Assembly: GCA_020058765.1 (NCBI GenBank)
Contig: JAGVDM010000006.1
Location: 62,001-126,000 of the forward strand
Reading direction: 5' to 3'
DNA: 64,000 nt
DNA from: Candidatus Peribacterales bacterium
GTDB taxonomy: Bacteria; Patescibacteriota; Gracilibacteria; Peribacterales; Peribacteraceae
Part shown: positions 27,259 to 36,926 of the stretch, piece by piece
Layout: every line of letters begins with the position of its first letter
Numbering within the stretch: the first letter of the stretch is position 1
Translations under genes and position numbers: made by a program
The notes under the pieces: generated by a model
The model's input: only the letters and a program-made list of their open reading frames with translations
Database searches by the model: none
What the model was told of the DNA's origin: nothing

Positions 27259-29754
27259 ATGTCTTACAAAAACACACACAGCGCATTCGCTTGCGCACTC
27301 GCCGCATTACTCCTCCCTGTTGGAGCACTCGCCGCAACGCTGAACGCGAAAGATTCCGTTGCCGGACTCGGTACGGACATTGCGGTAACCGGCGCGGAAA
27401 CAGAAGCAACACTCGTGGTGCTGCCGCCGTACGGGAGCGAAGTCGTGCGGGATATTGCAGCAGGCGACTCGACTGTGCGCCTCACTGGAGACGAAACACA
27501 GGAAGCTGGCCTCTACACCATCACTGTAGAATCGGCAGATGGTGTATTGGGAGAAACGCAATTCAACGTGCTCCCAGATACAGTCGACCTTGCGTCATCG
27601 ACGATTCAAACCGAAGTGGATGCAGTAGCACCAGGGGAAGCAGTGCACGCAAGCGTTATACTGCGTGACCGCTACGGCAATACGATTCCCAACCGACCAG
27701 TGCGGCTCATTTCGAGTCGCAGCAGCGATCGCGTGGAAGCGCTTACACAGCAAACAGATGCACGCGGCCAGCAAGACTTTATTGTTACTACGATGGGCAA
27801 CGGCACCATGGTGCTGCGTGCGGTAGATCTGCTCAGTGGTAATCCTCTAGATGCAGAAGCATCGGTCACTGTGGGATCGTCTACTGGTTGGTATGGCGGA
27901 CCAACAACCGTTGCAATGAATGCACCCGTCTATCAGCCAACGTACCAACCAACGTACCAGCAGTACCCACAGTACCAACCAGTAGCACAACAGAGTCGTA
28001 TGCTCGGTAGCGTTGCTGGGCGCGCACTCTACGGACAGGTATCGGGGTTCAGCACGATTGCCGGGTTCGTTCTGGAAGTACCACGTGAGATGCGTGTGAA
28101 CGTGGATGAGAACCTCACGATCACAGCGATCGACCGCGATGGTCGCGTCGTGGAGGATTACACTGGCACAGTGCAATTGGCATCCACCGATCCAAATGCA
28201 ATCCTGCCAAGCTTCGGCGAGATCACATTCCGCGGATCGGATCTTGGCCGGAAGACTCTCGTGCTCGGTCTGCGTTTCAGCTCTGCTGGAGATCAGCTCC
28301 TCTATGCACAGGACAGCCAAAACCCGAGCGTAACCGGGGAGGCAACAATCCGTGTCACCGGTGATGTACCTTCACAGGTGCAGCAAACCATTACAGTCAC
28401 CAGCCCCGAACAAGACAGTATGGTGAACGACACGAGCATTGTCGTCGAAGGAACTGCAGCTCCATTCTTGAACCTTATTGTAACGGGTGGATTGGAGGAC
28501 AGTTACGGCGAGACCGACTCCACAGGAAAATTCAGCATCCCCGTGAATCTCAATACCGAACAGATCGACCACACGCTCCGCGTACGCGATGATTCAGGTC
28601 GCAATGACTCGGGCAATATCCGCGTGCGCCTCGATCGCGAAGCACCGCAGGTGCTCAAATTCACCTACACACCTACAAGCCCTATAGAGGATGAAGATGT
28701 GCTCGTGGTAGTGGAGGCAAAAGATGACGGAAGGGGTGTGGGCGACGTGATCCTAACAATTGATGAGGATACGTACCCACTCACGCCAGTGCGCTCCTCG
28801 TCCGGAACATACCAGCTGCTCTTCTCGTTTGAGGAGGCAGGCAGCTACCAGCCCACGCTCACCGTAAAGGACACCGCGGGAAACGCCCGGGAAATCGTGA
28901 GCAGCATTGAAGTACGCAAGAAAGGCATGCCAAAAGTGGAGAACGTCCGCGCAGAAGCAAAGCCGAGCGCCGTGTTCCTCGAATGGGATGCGCTGGAGAT
29001 TGAGGATGACCCAATTGATGGATACCGTATTTATGTAGGAGAGAGTCCAACAACGTTCGACCACACTCTGGAAACAGACCCGCTCACGACAGCGGCAACG
29101 ATCGCCGGCCTCAAGCCTGGGCGCGACTACTACTTCGCTGTTACAGCCACGCGTGGAGAGATGGAAAGCCCGCGCAGTGATGTAGCACAAACAACCGTGC
29201 TCGGTCTCTCGCTAAATGTCACACCGGGTAACAGCAGCCTTACTGTGGAATGGACATCGCTGCAGGAGGACATTCCCCTCTCGCAGTACCTGCTTGAGTA
29301 CGGTGTGGAAGAAGGACAATACCTCGAAAAGCGCACGCTCAATGGCGACGTATCCACATATACGCTTCGTGATCTGCTCAATGGTATCAACTACCACCTA
29401 CAACTCACACCTATCACTACGACGGGTGACACCCTCACAGATCTTGCTGCACGTGGTCAAGGTGCACCTGGTTCCTCGCTTGCCGGATTCGTTCCTGGCC
29501 CAAGCGACCCGATCCCTGCAGGACTGGGCGCAAACATGCCAAGCGATCCCACGCCACCGATCGTGACACACGGCGGCGCACCAAGTCAGCCAATCACTGG
29601 TATCCCCCACCTCGCACTCTGGGTCACACTCGCGGGTGTGCTAGGCCTGGGATGGTACGTGCGTCAGCGACGCAAATCGGTACGGGCAACCGAGGCATTC
29701 CTCCTCCAGATGCAACAGCAGTATGCTGGGGGCATTGGGAACACTCCTCGGTAA
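27259..29754 (+). CDS. Large secreted protein with Ig-like/FN3-like repeats and C-terminal TM
   Basis: Signal peptide AFACALAALLLPVGALAA; beta-rich domains; FN3-like LEWDALEIEDDPIDGYRIYVGE and TVEWTSLQEDIPLSQYLLEYGVEEG; C-terminal TM LALWVTLAGVLGLGWYV followed by RQRRK. Confidence 0.75.
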   Translation: MSYKNTHSAFACALAALLLPVGALAATLNAKDSVAGLGTDIAVTGAETEATLVVLPPYGSEVVRDIAAGDSTVRLTGDETQEAGLYTITVESADGVLGETQFNVLPDTVDLASSTIQTEVDAVAPGEAVHASVILRDRYGNTIPNRPVRLISSRSSDRVEALTQQTDARGQQDFIVTTMGNGTMVLRAVDLLSGNPLDAEASVTVGSSTGWYGGPTTVAMNAPVYQPTYQPTYQQYPQYQPVAQQSRMLGSVAGRALYGQVSGFSTIAGFVLEVPREMRVNVDENLTITAIDRDGRVVEDYTGTVQLASTDPNAILPSFGEITFRGSDLGRKTLVLGLRFSSAGDQLLYAQDSQNPSVTGEATIRVTGDVPSQVQQTITVTSPEQDSMVNDTSIVVEGTAAPFLNLIVTGGLEDSYGETDSTGKFSIPVNLNTEQIDHTLRVRDDSGRNDSGNIRVRLDREAPQVLKFTYTPTSPIEDEDVLVVVEAKDDGRGVGDVILTIDEDTYPLTPVRSSSGTYQLLFSFEEAGSYQPTLTVKDTAGNAREIVSSIEVRKKGMPKVENVRAEAKPSAVFLEWDALEIEDDPIDGYRIYVGESPTTFDHTLETDPLTTAATIAGLKPGRDYYFAVTATRGEMESPRSDVAQTTVLGLSLNVTPGNSSLTVEWTSLQEDIPLSQYLLEYGVEEGQYLEKRTLNGDVSTYTLRDLLNGINYHLQLTPITTTGDTLTDLAARGQGAPGSSLAGFVPGPSDPIPAGLGANMPSDPTPPIVTHGGAPSQPITGIPHLALWVTLAGVLGLGWYVRQRRKSVRATEAFLLQMQQQYAGGIGNTPR

Positions 29755-29760
29755 TCGCTC

Positions 29761-30759
29761 ATGCCACGCAAACGTACTATCTCCATCGGAGGCGCAACCT
29801 ATGATCTTTTTGTGCAAACAGGATCAGATGTTGTGCGTTCTGTAGAAGGGCACAAAGTGTTCAACCTTCCGCTCGGCGAAAAAGTACGCGTACAGAACGT
29901 AGTGGAAACGTGTGGTGGTGGCGCCAACAACACGTCTGTTGGTCTTGCGCGCCTCGGCTGCGATGCGCAGTTCTTCGGCGTGCTTGGCAACGACCAATGG
30001 GGCGAGAAATTGCTCGAAAACTTTCGCAAGGAAGGTGTCGACATTCGATCGGTGACGATCGTGGAAGGAGAAATGTCGAGCTTCTCGATCATCCTCTCTG
30101 CGAGCAGCGGCGAACGGACGATTCTGTACGAACCCGGCACAAACGCACACTTACATGATGCAAACTTCAATCGTGCATCATTGGCGGATGCAGACTGGGT
30201 CTACCTCAACCACATCCAGGAACACTCCTGTGTTATCCAAGATGACATTGTCGATATGCTCACGAGCGATCGTTCTATTTGCTTCAGCTGGAACCCCGGC
30301 GGCTGCCAGATCGATGCGGGCATGCAGGACAAAAACAATCTGCTGCTCCTTGGACAAACAGACTTCCTCCAGCTCAATCGGGAAGAGGCATTGCGCTTCA
30401 CCAAAATGCAGACTGTAGAAGAAGCGCTACGCGCACTCACCGCGCAGGGCGTAAAGATCGTCTGCGTTACCGATGGCAGCAAAGGTGTGATCGCCAGTGA
30501 CGGCAAAGCACTCTACCGCTGCCCCGTACTCACAGACGTGGAAGTGGTGGATACCACTGGTGCCGGAGACGCATTTGGAACAGGTGCAACATGGGCTCTT
30601 GTAGAGGGCCTAGACTTGCCAACTGCACTGCGGGCTGGTACTATAAACGCTACAAATGTCGTCAGCGCGCTCGGCGCGCAAGCGGGACTCCTCACAGACA
30701 CCCAGATGAAACAACGGTTGAGCGAAATCTCCCTTGCAGTCGACGTGACGGCATTCTAA
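29761..30759 (+). CDS. PfkB-family carbohydrate kinase
   Basis: VVETCGGGANNTSVGLARLGCDAQFFGVLGNDQWGE; VDTTGAGDAFGTGATWALVEG. Confidence 0.9.
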   Translation: MPRKRTISIGGATYDLFVQTGSDVVRSVEGHKVFNLPLGEKVRVQNVVETCGGGANNTSVGLARLGCDAQFFGVLGNDQWGEKLLENFRKEGVDIRSVTIVEGEMSSFSIILSASSGERTILYEPGTNAHLHDANFNRASLADADWVYLNHIQEHSCVIQDDIVDMLTSDRSICFSWNPGGCQIDAGMQDKNNLLLLGQTDFLQLNREEALRFTKMQTVEEALRALTAQGVKIVCVTDGSKGVIASDGKALYRCPVLTDVEVVDTTGAGDAFGTGATWALVEGLDLPTALRAGTINATNVVSALGAQAGLLTDTQMKQRLSEISLAVDVTAF

Positions 30760-30784
30760 TCCGCCCGTCTTCTCCCCAACATCC

Positions 30785-31414
30785 ATGTCCGATTCACTGC
30801 TCCAAATCCAAGAACTTCTCGAGTCTGCGATGTCGTCCCTCAAGACGGCGAATTCGCTGATGCGCGAGATGACCGGCGTGAGTGATAGCGGCAGAGAGCG
30901 CCTTGTAACCAGAGCATCCCGGATTGATGCGGGCCCAGTGAACGGTCGCGTGGTGGAGGGTGCCTTCGATGGCCAGAACATGGTCGACAGCAATGGTCAG
31001 ACGTACCCTGTGCCCGCCAACTACGCGAGTAAGAGCAAGCTTGTGGAAGGAGACGGCATGAAGCTCACCATCACCGACGAAGGAAAGTTCATCTACAAGC
31101 AGATCGCTCCCGTTACGCGCCGCACGGTTGTGGGCGTGCTGATTCAGGAAGACGGACAGTACAAAGTCCTTGCAGAAGGCAAAGCGTTTCGTGTGCTGCT
31201 TGCATCGGTAACATTCTACCGAGCTGAAGTAGGTGACCAAGTCACCATACTGCTCCCTACCGACAACGACGCCTCGTGGGGCACGGTCGAAGCAGTGATC
31301 CCCAAACACTTAGCAGAAGCTGCTGCTCGCTCCACTGTGGAAGCAGAGCACGATGGCGAACTCAGCCCAGCAATGGACGAAGAGGAGGAGCCGCCAAAGA
31401 AGAAGCGAAAGTAA
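30785..31414 (+). CDS. Conserved-looking hypothetical protein with acidic then basic (EEEEPPKKKRK) C-terminus
   Basis: 209 aa; good coding frame, predicted beta-rich middle (VNGRVVEGAFDGQNMVDSNGQTYPVPANYASKSKLVEGD); same strand as neighbours. Confidence 0.7.
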   Translation: MSDSLLQIQELLESAMSSLKTANSLMREMTGVSDSGRERLVTRASRIDAGPVNGRVVEGAFDGQNMVDSNGQTYPVPANYASKSKLVEGDGMKLTITDEGKFIYKQIAPVTRRTVVGVLIQEDGQYKVLAEGKAFRVLLASVTFYRAEVGDQVTILLPTDNDASWGTVEAVIPKHLAEAAARSTVEAEHDGELSPAMDEEEEPPKKKRK

Positions 31415-31480
31415 GCGATCGCACAATGGCAACAACGCTTGCTGGTCACATTGCCGCAAGCGCTGCTAGGCTGTACCCCG

Positions 31481-32791
31481 ATGCGCATCCCTCTACGAAT
31501 CATCGCACCGGTCGTTCTCGCGCTGTGCTGCGTGGCGGTATTGGTAGGGTTCCTCTGGTGGCAACTGCGCGAATCTGCACAGGATATTCAGCATACGATC
31601 GAAACAACGGGCAACGATCTACCGCTCCGCCCCACCCGTACAATGGAAATCACCCCCGTCGCCGCAGATGGCGATGAGGCGATTGTTCGATTGCGACAAG
31701 GCGATCTGTTCGCATTGCGCGGGCAGTGGAGCGAGGCGCAGCAGGAATACCAACTCGCCGTTGATGCGGGCGGCGACCTGCCTGCCCTGCGCAAATTGGC
31801 GCAAGCGCAGCTGCAGCGCCGGGATATGGATGGCGTGCGCGCCACCATCCGCGACATGAAGAACGCCGGCGCCAAGTCCGAAGATCTGCTACTCCTAGAA
31901 AGCATTGTGCATCTGCGCACCGGAGAACTTGTGCGTGCACGAGAGGTATTGGAAGGTGCGCAAGATTCGCCACAGCAGCATTACGGCCTGGCGCTCCTGA
32001 GCATGGTCGAAGGCTCCCACGAGCAAGCCAAGCAGGAACTGGCCATCGTCATGAACGGCTGGGAACCAGTGCTGCGCGCGAACGCCCGCTCGCTGCAGGG
32101 AGCATACGATGAATTCGCCCTCTTCCCTGAAAGCCCAGAGATCCACCTGGTGACTCTGCTCTCCCGCGCACTGGCACAGGTGCAGGAATGCGAGCTTGCG
32201 CTGCCACTCTTAAACCAAGTAACGCTGCAGCAGGATGACTACCGCGACGCATGGATTGTGCAGGGCTACTGTGAACTCGCGACTGAGCGCCCGGAGCAAG
32301 CGATCATTTCATTGGAACAAGCCTACCAGCTCGATCCGCAGAAACCCGAAACACAATACTTCTTGGGGCGCGCCTACGCGGCATCTGGTGACAGCATGAA
32401 TGCCATTACCTTTCTGGAGTATGCACTCGCCAACGGATTCCAACCCGAGGCGGAAGTGCGCCGAGAGCTTGCTGCACAGGCGCTCATTGCCGGTAACGGT
32501 GTTGTCGCAATGGAACAGTACGCCGCACTCGCACAGCGCGACGATGCAACAATAGAAACATTCGAACAGCTGGCACAAACCAGCCTGGCGCTCGGCGAAA
32601 CTGACCGCGCATTGCTCGCTGGCAAGGCAGCGGCAGAGAAGTTCCCAGAGAACGCCCGTGCATTGCTGCTGCTCGGTACCATGCTCGCCGCAACGGAAGA
32701 CAAAGACGGCGCACGCATTGCCTATCAGAAAGCGCTGCAACTCGATCCATTCCTAAGAGAAGCGGAAGAGAAGCTCCAGGAACTGCAATAA
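31481..32791 (+). CDS. TPR-repeat protein, N-terminal membrane anchor
   Basis: MRIPLRIIAPVVLALCCVAVLVGFLWW anchor; multiple TPR-like repeats (e.g. QPETQYFLGRAYAASGDSMNAITFLEYALANGF). Confidence 0.8.
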   Translation: MRIPLRIIAPVVLALCCVAVLVGFLWWQLRESAQDIQHTIETTGNDLPLRPTRTMEITPVAADGDEAIVRLRQGDLFALRGQWSEAQQEYQLAVDAGGDLPALRKLAQAQLQRRDMDGVRATIRDMKNAGAKSEDLLLLESIVHLRTGELVRAREVLEGAQDSPQQHYGLALLSMVEGSHEQAKQELAIVMNGWEPVLRANARSLQGAYDEFALFPESPEIHLVTLLSRALAQVQECELALPLLNQVTLQQDDYRDAWIVQGYCELATERPEQAIISLEQAYQLDPQKPETQYFLGRAYAASGDSMNAITFLEYALANGFQPEAEVRRELAAQALIAGNGVVAMEQYAALAQRDDATIETFEQLAQTSLALGETDRALLAGKAAAEKFPENARALLLLGTMLAATEDKDGARIAYQKALQLDPFLREAEEKLQELQ

Positions 32792-32796
32792 ACAAA

Positions 32797-32825
32797 AAAG
32801 ACCAGATATAGCCTCTGGTCTTCTT
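32797..32825 (-). terminator. Intrinsic terminator (bidirectional; stronger U-tract on minus strand)
   Basis: AAGACCAGA-TATAGCC-TCTGGTCTT, 9-bp stem; minus strand ends CTTTTTTG. Confidence 0.75.
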
Positions 32826-33119
32826 TGTATGTGTTTGCCTGCTTCATCCGACTATCGGCAACGCTGTAGTAGGTTACTGAGTCGGTCTTTGTAGAAGCGG
32901 ACTGCAGGGAGGAGCCTGCGACTGCTCTGCCGTGATTGGGTTTCTTGTTTCTCCTCGGAACCCGCCGAAGTCCCCGTACCAGGATCACGGGCCCCGCAAG
33001 CGCGGAGGGATCCATGGGGAGTAGGGTGTGCATCCCGTAGAGCGACCTCTCATCATCGGGACGACGTTTCAAAGCAGAGAGGGCAATAGCCACGCAATGG
33101 TGGTGGGCATCGCCCTCTC
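32826..33119 (-). other. Putative structured non-coding RNA / untranslated element of unknown identity
   Basis: No good CDS; hairpin GAGAGGGC(33077-33084)/GCCCTCTC(33112-33119), long-range pairs CCGTGAT/ATCACGG and GCTCT/AGAGC, several small hairpins (CCGA-CTA-TCGG, GCAGG/CCTGC); terminator on its minus-strand 3' side. Confidence 0.4.
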
Positions 33120-33258
33120 AACGTGTTGGTGTTTGTGTGAATGATCGTGATTTCTGTATTCGGAGAAATCTGATTAGTGTACCAAAAATCCCCTTCGAGC
33201 ACAAGTGCGGATTTCGTTTATAGGATGAGCAGGAGAGGTATGGCACACTGTGCCGGAC

Positions 33259-34626
33259 ATGCGCCTAGGGACGTTCCGCACCGCAGGCATGATTCTGCTT
33301 GCACTCCTGGGGAGTGCAGGGCTCCTAGCGCTGCTTGTTACCACAACACTGCTGCTTACGGCACAGTCGAAAGACGCCGCGGACGTGCTCCCGGCAGACG
33401 GAACGATGCTTGTGCTGTTCTCACCATCTGCGACAGATGTAGCACGCGCGGCGACATGGTTCCCTGTGTTGAAGCAGGCGCAGATCCCACAAAGCGCAGA
33501 AGCCGTGGCAATTCTACGGTTACCCAGCAACGAACTAGCAACACTCACACTGGTACGCGGTGCGGATGCTGGCGGGGAGCGCCTTTCCTCTTTCCATGTG
33601 ATCACTACCCAGCCAGAAGCTGTAGCGATGTTGCGCACAACAGAAGCTACGCTCAGCCAACTGCGTCCATTTCGTAGCCTCTCCAGAGCTTGGCAAAACG
33701 AGATGCCGTGGACGTTCCTAGATACCCATGCTCTCCCCGCTACAGACGGCGATGCAGATGCGCTGCTGCGGACGCTACTCTTTGCAGAAAGTCGGTTCGT
33801 TGCACTCGGGACGCACGGCACTCAAGTGGTCTATGACCGCTTCGCAGACGCAAATGACAGCGCAGCAACAGTGACCTCAGGAATAAGCGCATCGGGTTCG
33901 CTCCTCCAGATCACCGGCTATGCGCCATTCACGCAATTCTCTGCGGCAGTACGAGAGCATGCACCTGCAATCCACACCACCCTGCGCAGCGCACTCTTCA
34001 CGGAATTTCATCGTATTGCCGGCGAGGGCGTGAGTTGGGAATTCGATGTAGCACCGCTCCTGGCACAACGAACAACAATCCTTGTGCACCGCAATGGCAG
34101 CGGAGCACTCCTGTTTGCCGCTCGCGGAAATGGCCAATCCGAAGAGCACGTCACCAAAGCAATCGAACGCCTTCGCATGTCTGCTGCCCTGCAAGATGCA
34201 CAGGTGGAGGTGCGCACGCGCACGTTCGATGACCGATTCGAAGCGCGTGACATTCGACTGCGCGAGCAGGAAAGCGGCTTCCAGGAAACGGAGCACAATG
34301 GCTGGCGCAGAATTACGGGGCACAGTGCAGATGGCACAACACCGCTGCTTATGGCACAGAATGGATCTGCATTCGTTCTGGCAAATGACGACGCACTCTT
34401 CGATGCCGCACTAAACGGACAAACACGGGCCATAACGACCGGCACCCTATCTTTGGGGCACATGGATGTAGGAGCACTCCAAACATGGCTGCAACAGCTC
34501 CTTCCTTCTGCGCCTGCTCTTACATCCCCTCTGCTCCCCACAATGAGCACCGGCTCACTCCTTGAGTGGCATAGGGTACGGGAGAATGATCGCATCCGTA
34601 CGATCCTGAAGGCCAGCGAGGCATAA
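33259..34626 (+). CDS. Hypothetical membrane-anchored/secreted protein
   Basis: MRLGTFRTAGMILLALLGSAGLLALLVTTTLLL anchor; DGTMLVLFSPSATDVARAATWFPVLKQ. Confidence 0.65.
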   Translation: MRLGTFRTAGMILLALLGSAGLLALLVTTTLLLTAQSKDAADVLPADGTMLVLFSPSATDVARAATWFPVLKQAQIPQSAEAVAILRLPSNELATLTLVRGADAGGERLSSFHVITTQPEAVAMLRTTEATLSQLRPFRSLSRAWQNEMPWTFLDTHALPATDGDADALLRTLLFAESRFVALGTHGTQVVYDRFADANDSAATVTSGISASGSLLQITGYAPFTQFSAAVREHAPAIHTTLRSALFTEFHRIAGEGVSWEFDVAPLLAQRTTILVHRNGSGALLFAARGNGQSEEHVTKAIERLRMSAALQDAQVEVRTRTFDDRFEARDIRLREQESGFQETEHNGWRRITGHSADGTTPLLMAQNGSAFVLANDDALFDAALNGQTRAITTGTLSLGHMDVGALQTWLQQLLPSAPALTSPLLPTMSTGSLLEWHRVRENDRIRTILKASEA

Positions 34627-34695
34627 GCCGAGCCGAATTTGCTTGGCAACCACCAGAGCCCCTTCTACACTCGCGACCTTAGTTCCTGCCACATT

Positions 34696-35592
34696 ATGTC
34701 CTTCGCTTCCCTCGGAAAAACTCTCCTCGGTTTCTCGCTCATTCTCATGATCGCGAGTGCCGTACTGTTCGTGGTTCCAGGACCACGACTAAGCATCGAT
34801 TTTGCCGGCGGAACTCTGATGGAAGTATCGTTGCCCGAAGGGAAAACGAAAGAAGACTTGAACATGGCACTACGCACCTTTACGGGAGAAGAGGAGATCG
34901 GCAACGTTTCCATTGCGCAGACCAAAACCGATACGCTCTTCGTGCGCATGCGCGACTTGAGCAATGAAGAGCACCTTGCGCTCATGGCGCACCTGCTCGC
35001 AGAACTGGGGGCAGTGGAAGAGCACCAGTTCACCACCATTGGACCAACCGTGGGCGAAAGCCTCAAGCGCAAGTCGCTCTGGGCACTCGGCTTCGCATGC
35101 GTAGCTATCATTCTGTACATCGCCGTCGCCTTCCGCAAAATTCCACGCAAGCTCAACTCGTGGAAGTTCGGTGTAGCCGCAGTGGCAGCACTTGTGCACG
35201 ACGTATTCATCACCACGGGTATCTTCGTGATTTTGAGCCACACAACCACATTCGAATTCGACACGCTCTACGTAACCGCACTGCTCACAATCATTGGATA
35301 TTCGGTGAACGACACGATTATTATCTTCGACCGTATCCGCGAAAATCTTGCACAGCAGGAAGGTCGCATGACATTCGAAGAACTAATTGAAAAAAGCTTC
35401 TACCAGACCTTCACACGCACGTTCAACACGGCAATCTCTACACTGATCATGCTCTTTGCTTTGTACTTCTTGGCAGCAGAAAGCGTACGCTGGTTCGTGC
35501 TCGCGCTGATCGTTGGTATCGTACTTGGCACATACTCTTCGTACTTCATCGCGCCGCCGATCCTCATGCTTTGGCGCAGTAAGCGCGACTAA
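34696..35592 (+). CDS. secF: Protein translocase subunit SecF
   Basis: LSIDFAGGTLMEV; RKSLWALGFACVAIILYIAVAFR; ALVHDVFITTGIF; LTIIGYSVNDTIIIFDRIREN. Confidence 0.94.
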   Translation: MSFASLGKTLLGFSLILMIASAVLFVVPGPRLSIDFAGGTLMEVSLPEGKTKEDLNMALRTFTGEEEIGNVSIAQTKTDTLFVRMRDLSNEEHLALMAHLLAELGAVEEHQFTTIGPTVGESLKRKSLWALGFACVAIILYIAVAFRKIPRKLNSWKFGVAAVAALVHDVFITTGIFVILSHTTTFEFDTLYVTALLTIIGYSVNDTIIIFDRIRENLAQQEGRMTFEELIEKSFYQTFTRTFNTAISTLIMLFALYFLAAESVRWFVLALIVGIVLGTYSSYFIAPPILMLWRSKRD

Positions 35593-35645
35593 AGTAGTCT
35601 TGTTTGTTTCCCCGTACCGCAACCACTCCGGTATGCTCTGCAGCA

Positions 35646-36926
35646 ATGTTTGAAAAAGAACCAACCATGAAGCGGCTCAAGCATCGCGTTGAATGCGTGG
35701 TGTCGTTCGCACCGGATCAGGTACGCACCGCCGAAGAACAGGCATTGCAGCGCCTGGGATCCGATATTGGTATGAAAGGCTTCCGCCCCGGCAAGGTGCC
35801 ATCGGACATGTTGCGCGAGAAGATCGATACGTCTGCACTGCTGGAGGAAACCATTCGCGTGCTGCTTCCCGCAACATTCCAGCACCTCACCACAACGCAC
35901 AATCTGCAGCCAGTTATTCCACCGCATGTGGAAGCTCTTAGTAAAAATCCGCTGCAGCTCAAAATTGTTTTCGTTGAAAAGCCAGAGGTCACCTTTAAGG
36001 GTATCGACAAAGTGAAAGTAGAGAAGCAGGCACACAAAGTAGAAGACAAAGACGTGAATCAGATGGTCGACTTCCTTTTGGAGAAGCACCAGACCACGGC
36101 GCCCGTGGAAAGAGCTGCCCAAATGGGAGACCGCGTCGTGATGGATTTCACAGCAACGGATGAGAAGGGACAGAATATCGAAGAGGTACAGAGTACAAAC
36201 TACTCCGTGATCTTGGGAGGGAAGACATTGATCCCAGGGTTTGAAGATGCATTAGTTGGACTGAAGGCAGGTGAACAGAAATCCGTGACGCTCACGTTCC
36301 CAGAGAAGACACCAGCCGAGCACCTGCGCGGCAAACCTGTGACGTTCGCAGTCACCGTGCGACAGGTGGAAGAAGTGCGCAAGCCAGAGCTCAACGATGA
36401 TTTTGCAAAGACGACTCTGCACGCAGAGTCTGCACAGGCATTCCGCGACAATGTGCGATCCATGATGATTCGCCAGGAGGAACAAGTGAATGCGCAGCGC
36501 CGTGAGCAGGAATTACTCGATGCAATCCGAAAGGCAACCGTAGTAGACGTTGGCCCTGAGTTGCTCGCCCAAGAAGTGCGTTCACTGGCGCATGATCTGG
36601 AACACGATCTGCAGGAACGCGGCATGAAGATTGATGCATGGCTCCAGCAACAGAACAAGAAACCGGAAGAGTTTGAGGCTGACTTAAAGAAGCAGGCAGA
36701 CGATCGTATTACCTTGCGCCTGGGCATTCAGCAGTTGATTGTCGACCGTGGCACCGCTCCAACAGACGACGAAATCTCAAAAGAAGTGGAAGGCATGCTG
36801 AGCTCCCTGCCCGCTGAGCAGCGTGCGAATGCAAAGAAGGAATATGAGCCGGGCAAAGAAGCGTACGAACAGCTCAAATGGCAGAAGAGCGTGCAGCGTC
36901 TGCTCGACCAGTTCCTGGCAGCCTAA
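35646..36926 (+). CDS. tig: Trigger factor
   Basis: KRLKHRVECVVSF...MKGFRPGKVPSDMLRE; PPIase region GDRVVMDFTATDEKGQNIEE...ILGGKTLIPGFEDALVG. Confidence 0.93.
   Translation: MFEKEPTMKRLKHRVECVVSFAPDQVRTAEEQALQRLGSDIGMKGFRPGKVPSDMLREKIDTSALLEETIRVLLPATFQHLTTTHNLQPVIPPHVEALSKNPLQLKIVFVEKPEVTFKGIDKVKVEKQAHKVEDKDVNQMVDFLLEKHQTTAPVERAAQMGDRVVMDFTATDEKGQNIEEVQSTNYSVILGGKTLIPGFEDALVGLKAGEQKSVTLTFPEKTPAEHLRGKPVTFAVTVRQVEEVRKPELNDDFAKTTLHAESAQAFRDNVRSMMIRQEEQVNAQRREQELLDAIRKATVVDVGPELLAQEVRSLAHDLEHDLQERGMKIDAWLQQQNKKPEEFEADLKKQADDRITLRLGIQQLIVDRGTAPTDDEISKEVEGMLSSLPAEQRANAKKEYEPGKEAYEQLKWQKSVQRLLDQFLAA

Noticed and set aside
31391-31414. C-terminal PPKKKRK identical to the core of the SV40 nuclear localisation signal
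   Set aside because: Short basic tails arise easily by chance; more likely nucleic-acid binding. No evidence for a host-targeted effector.
32826-33119. Assignment of the structured region as tmRNA, RNase P RNA or SRP RNA
   Set aside because: None of the diagnostic core motifs was found on either strand.
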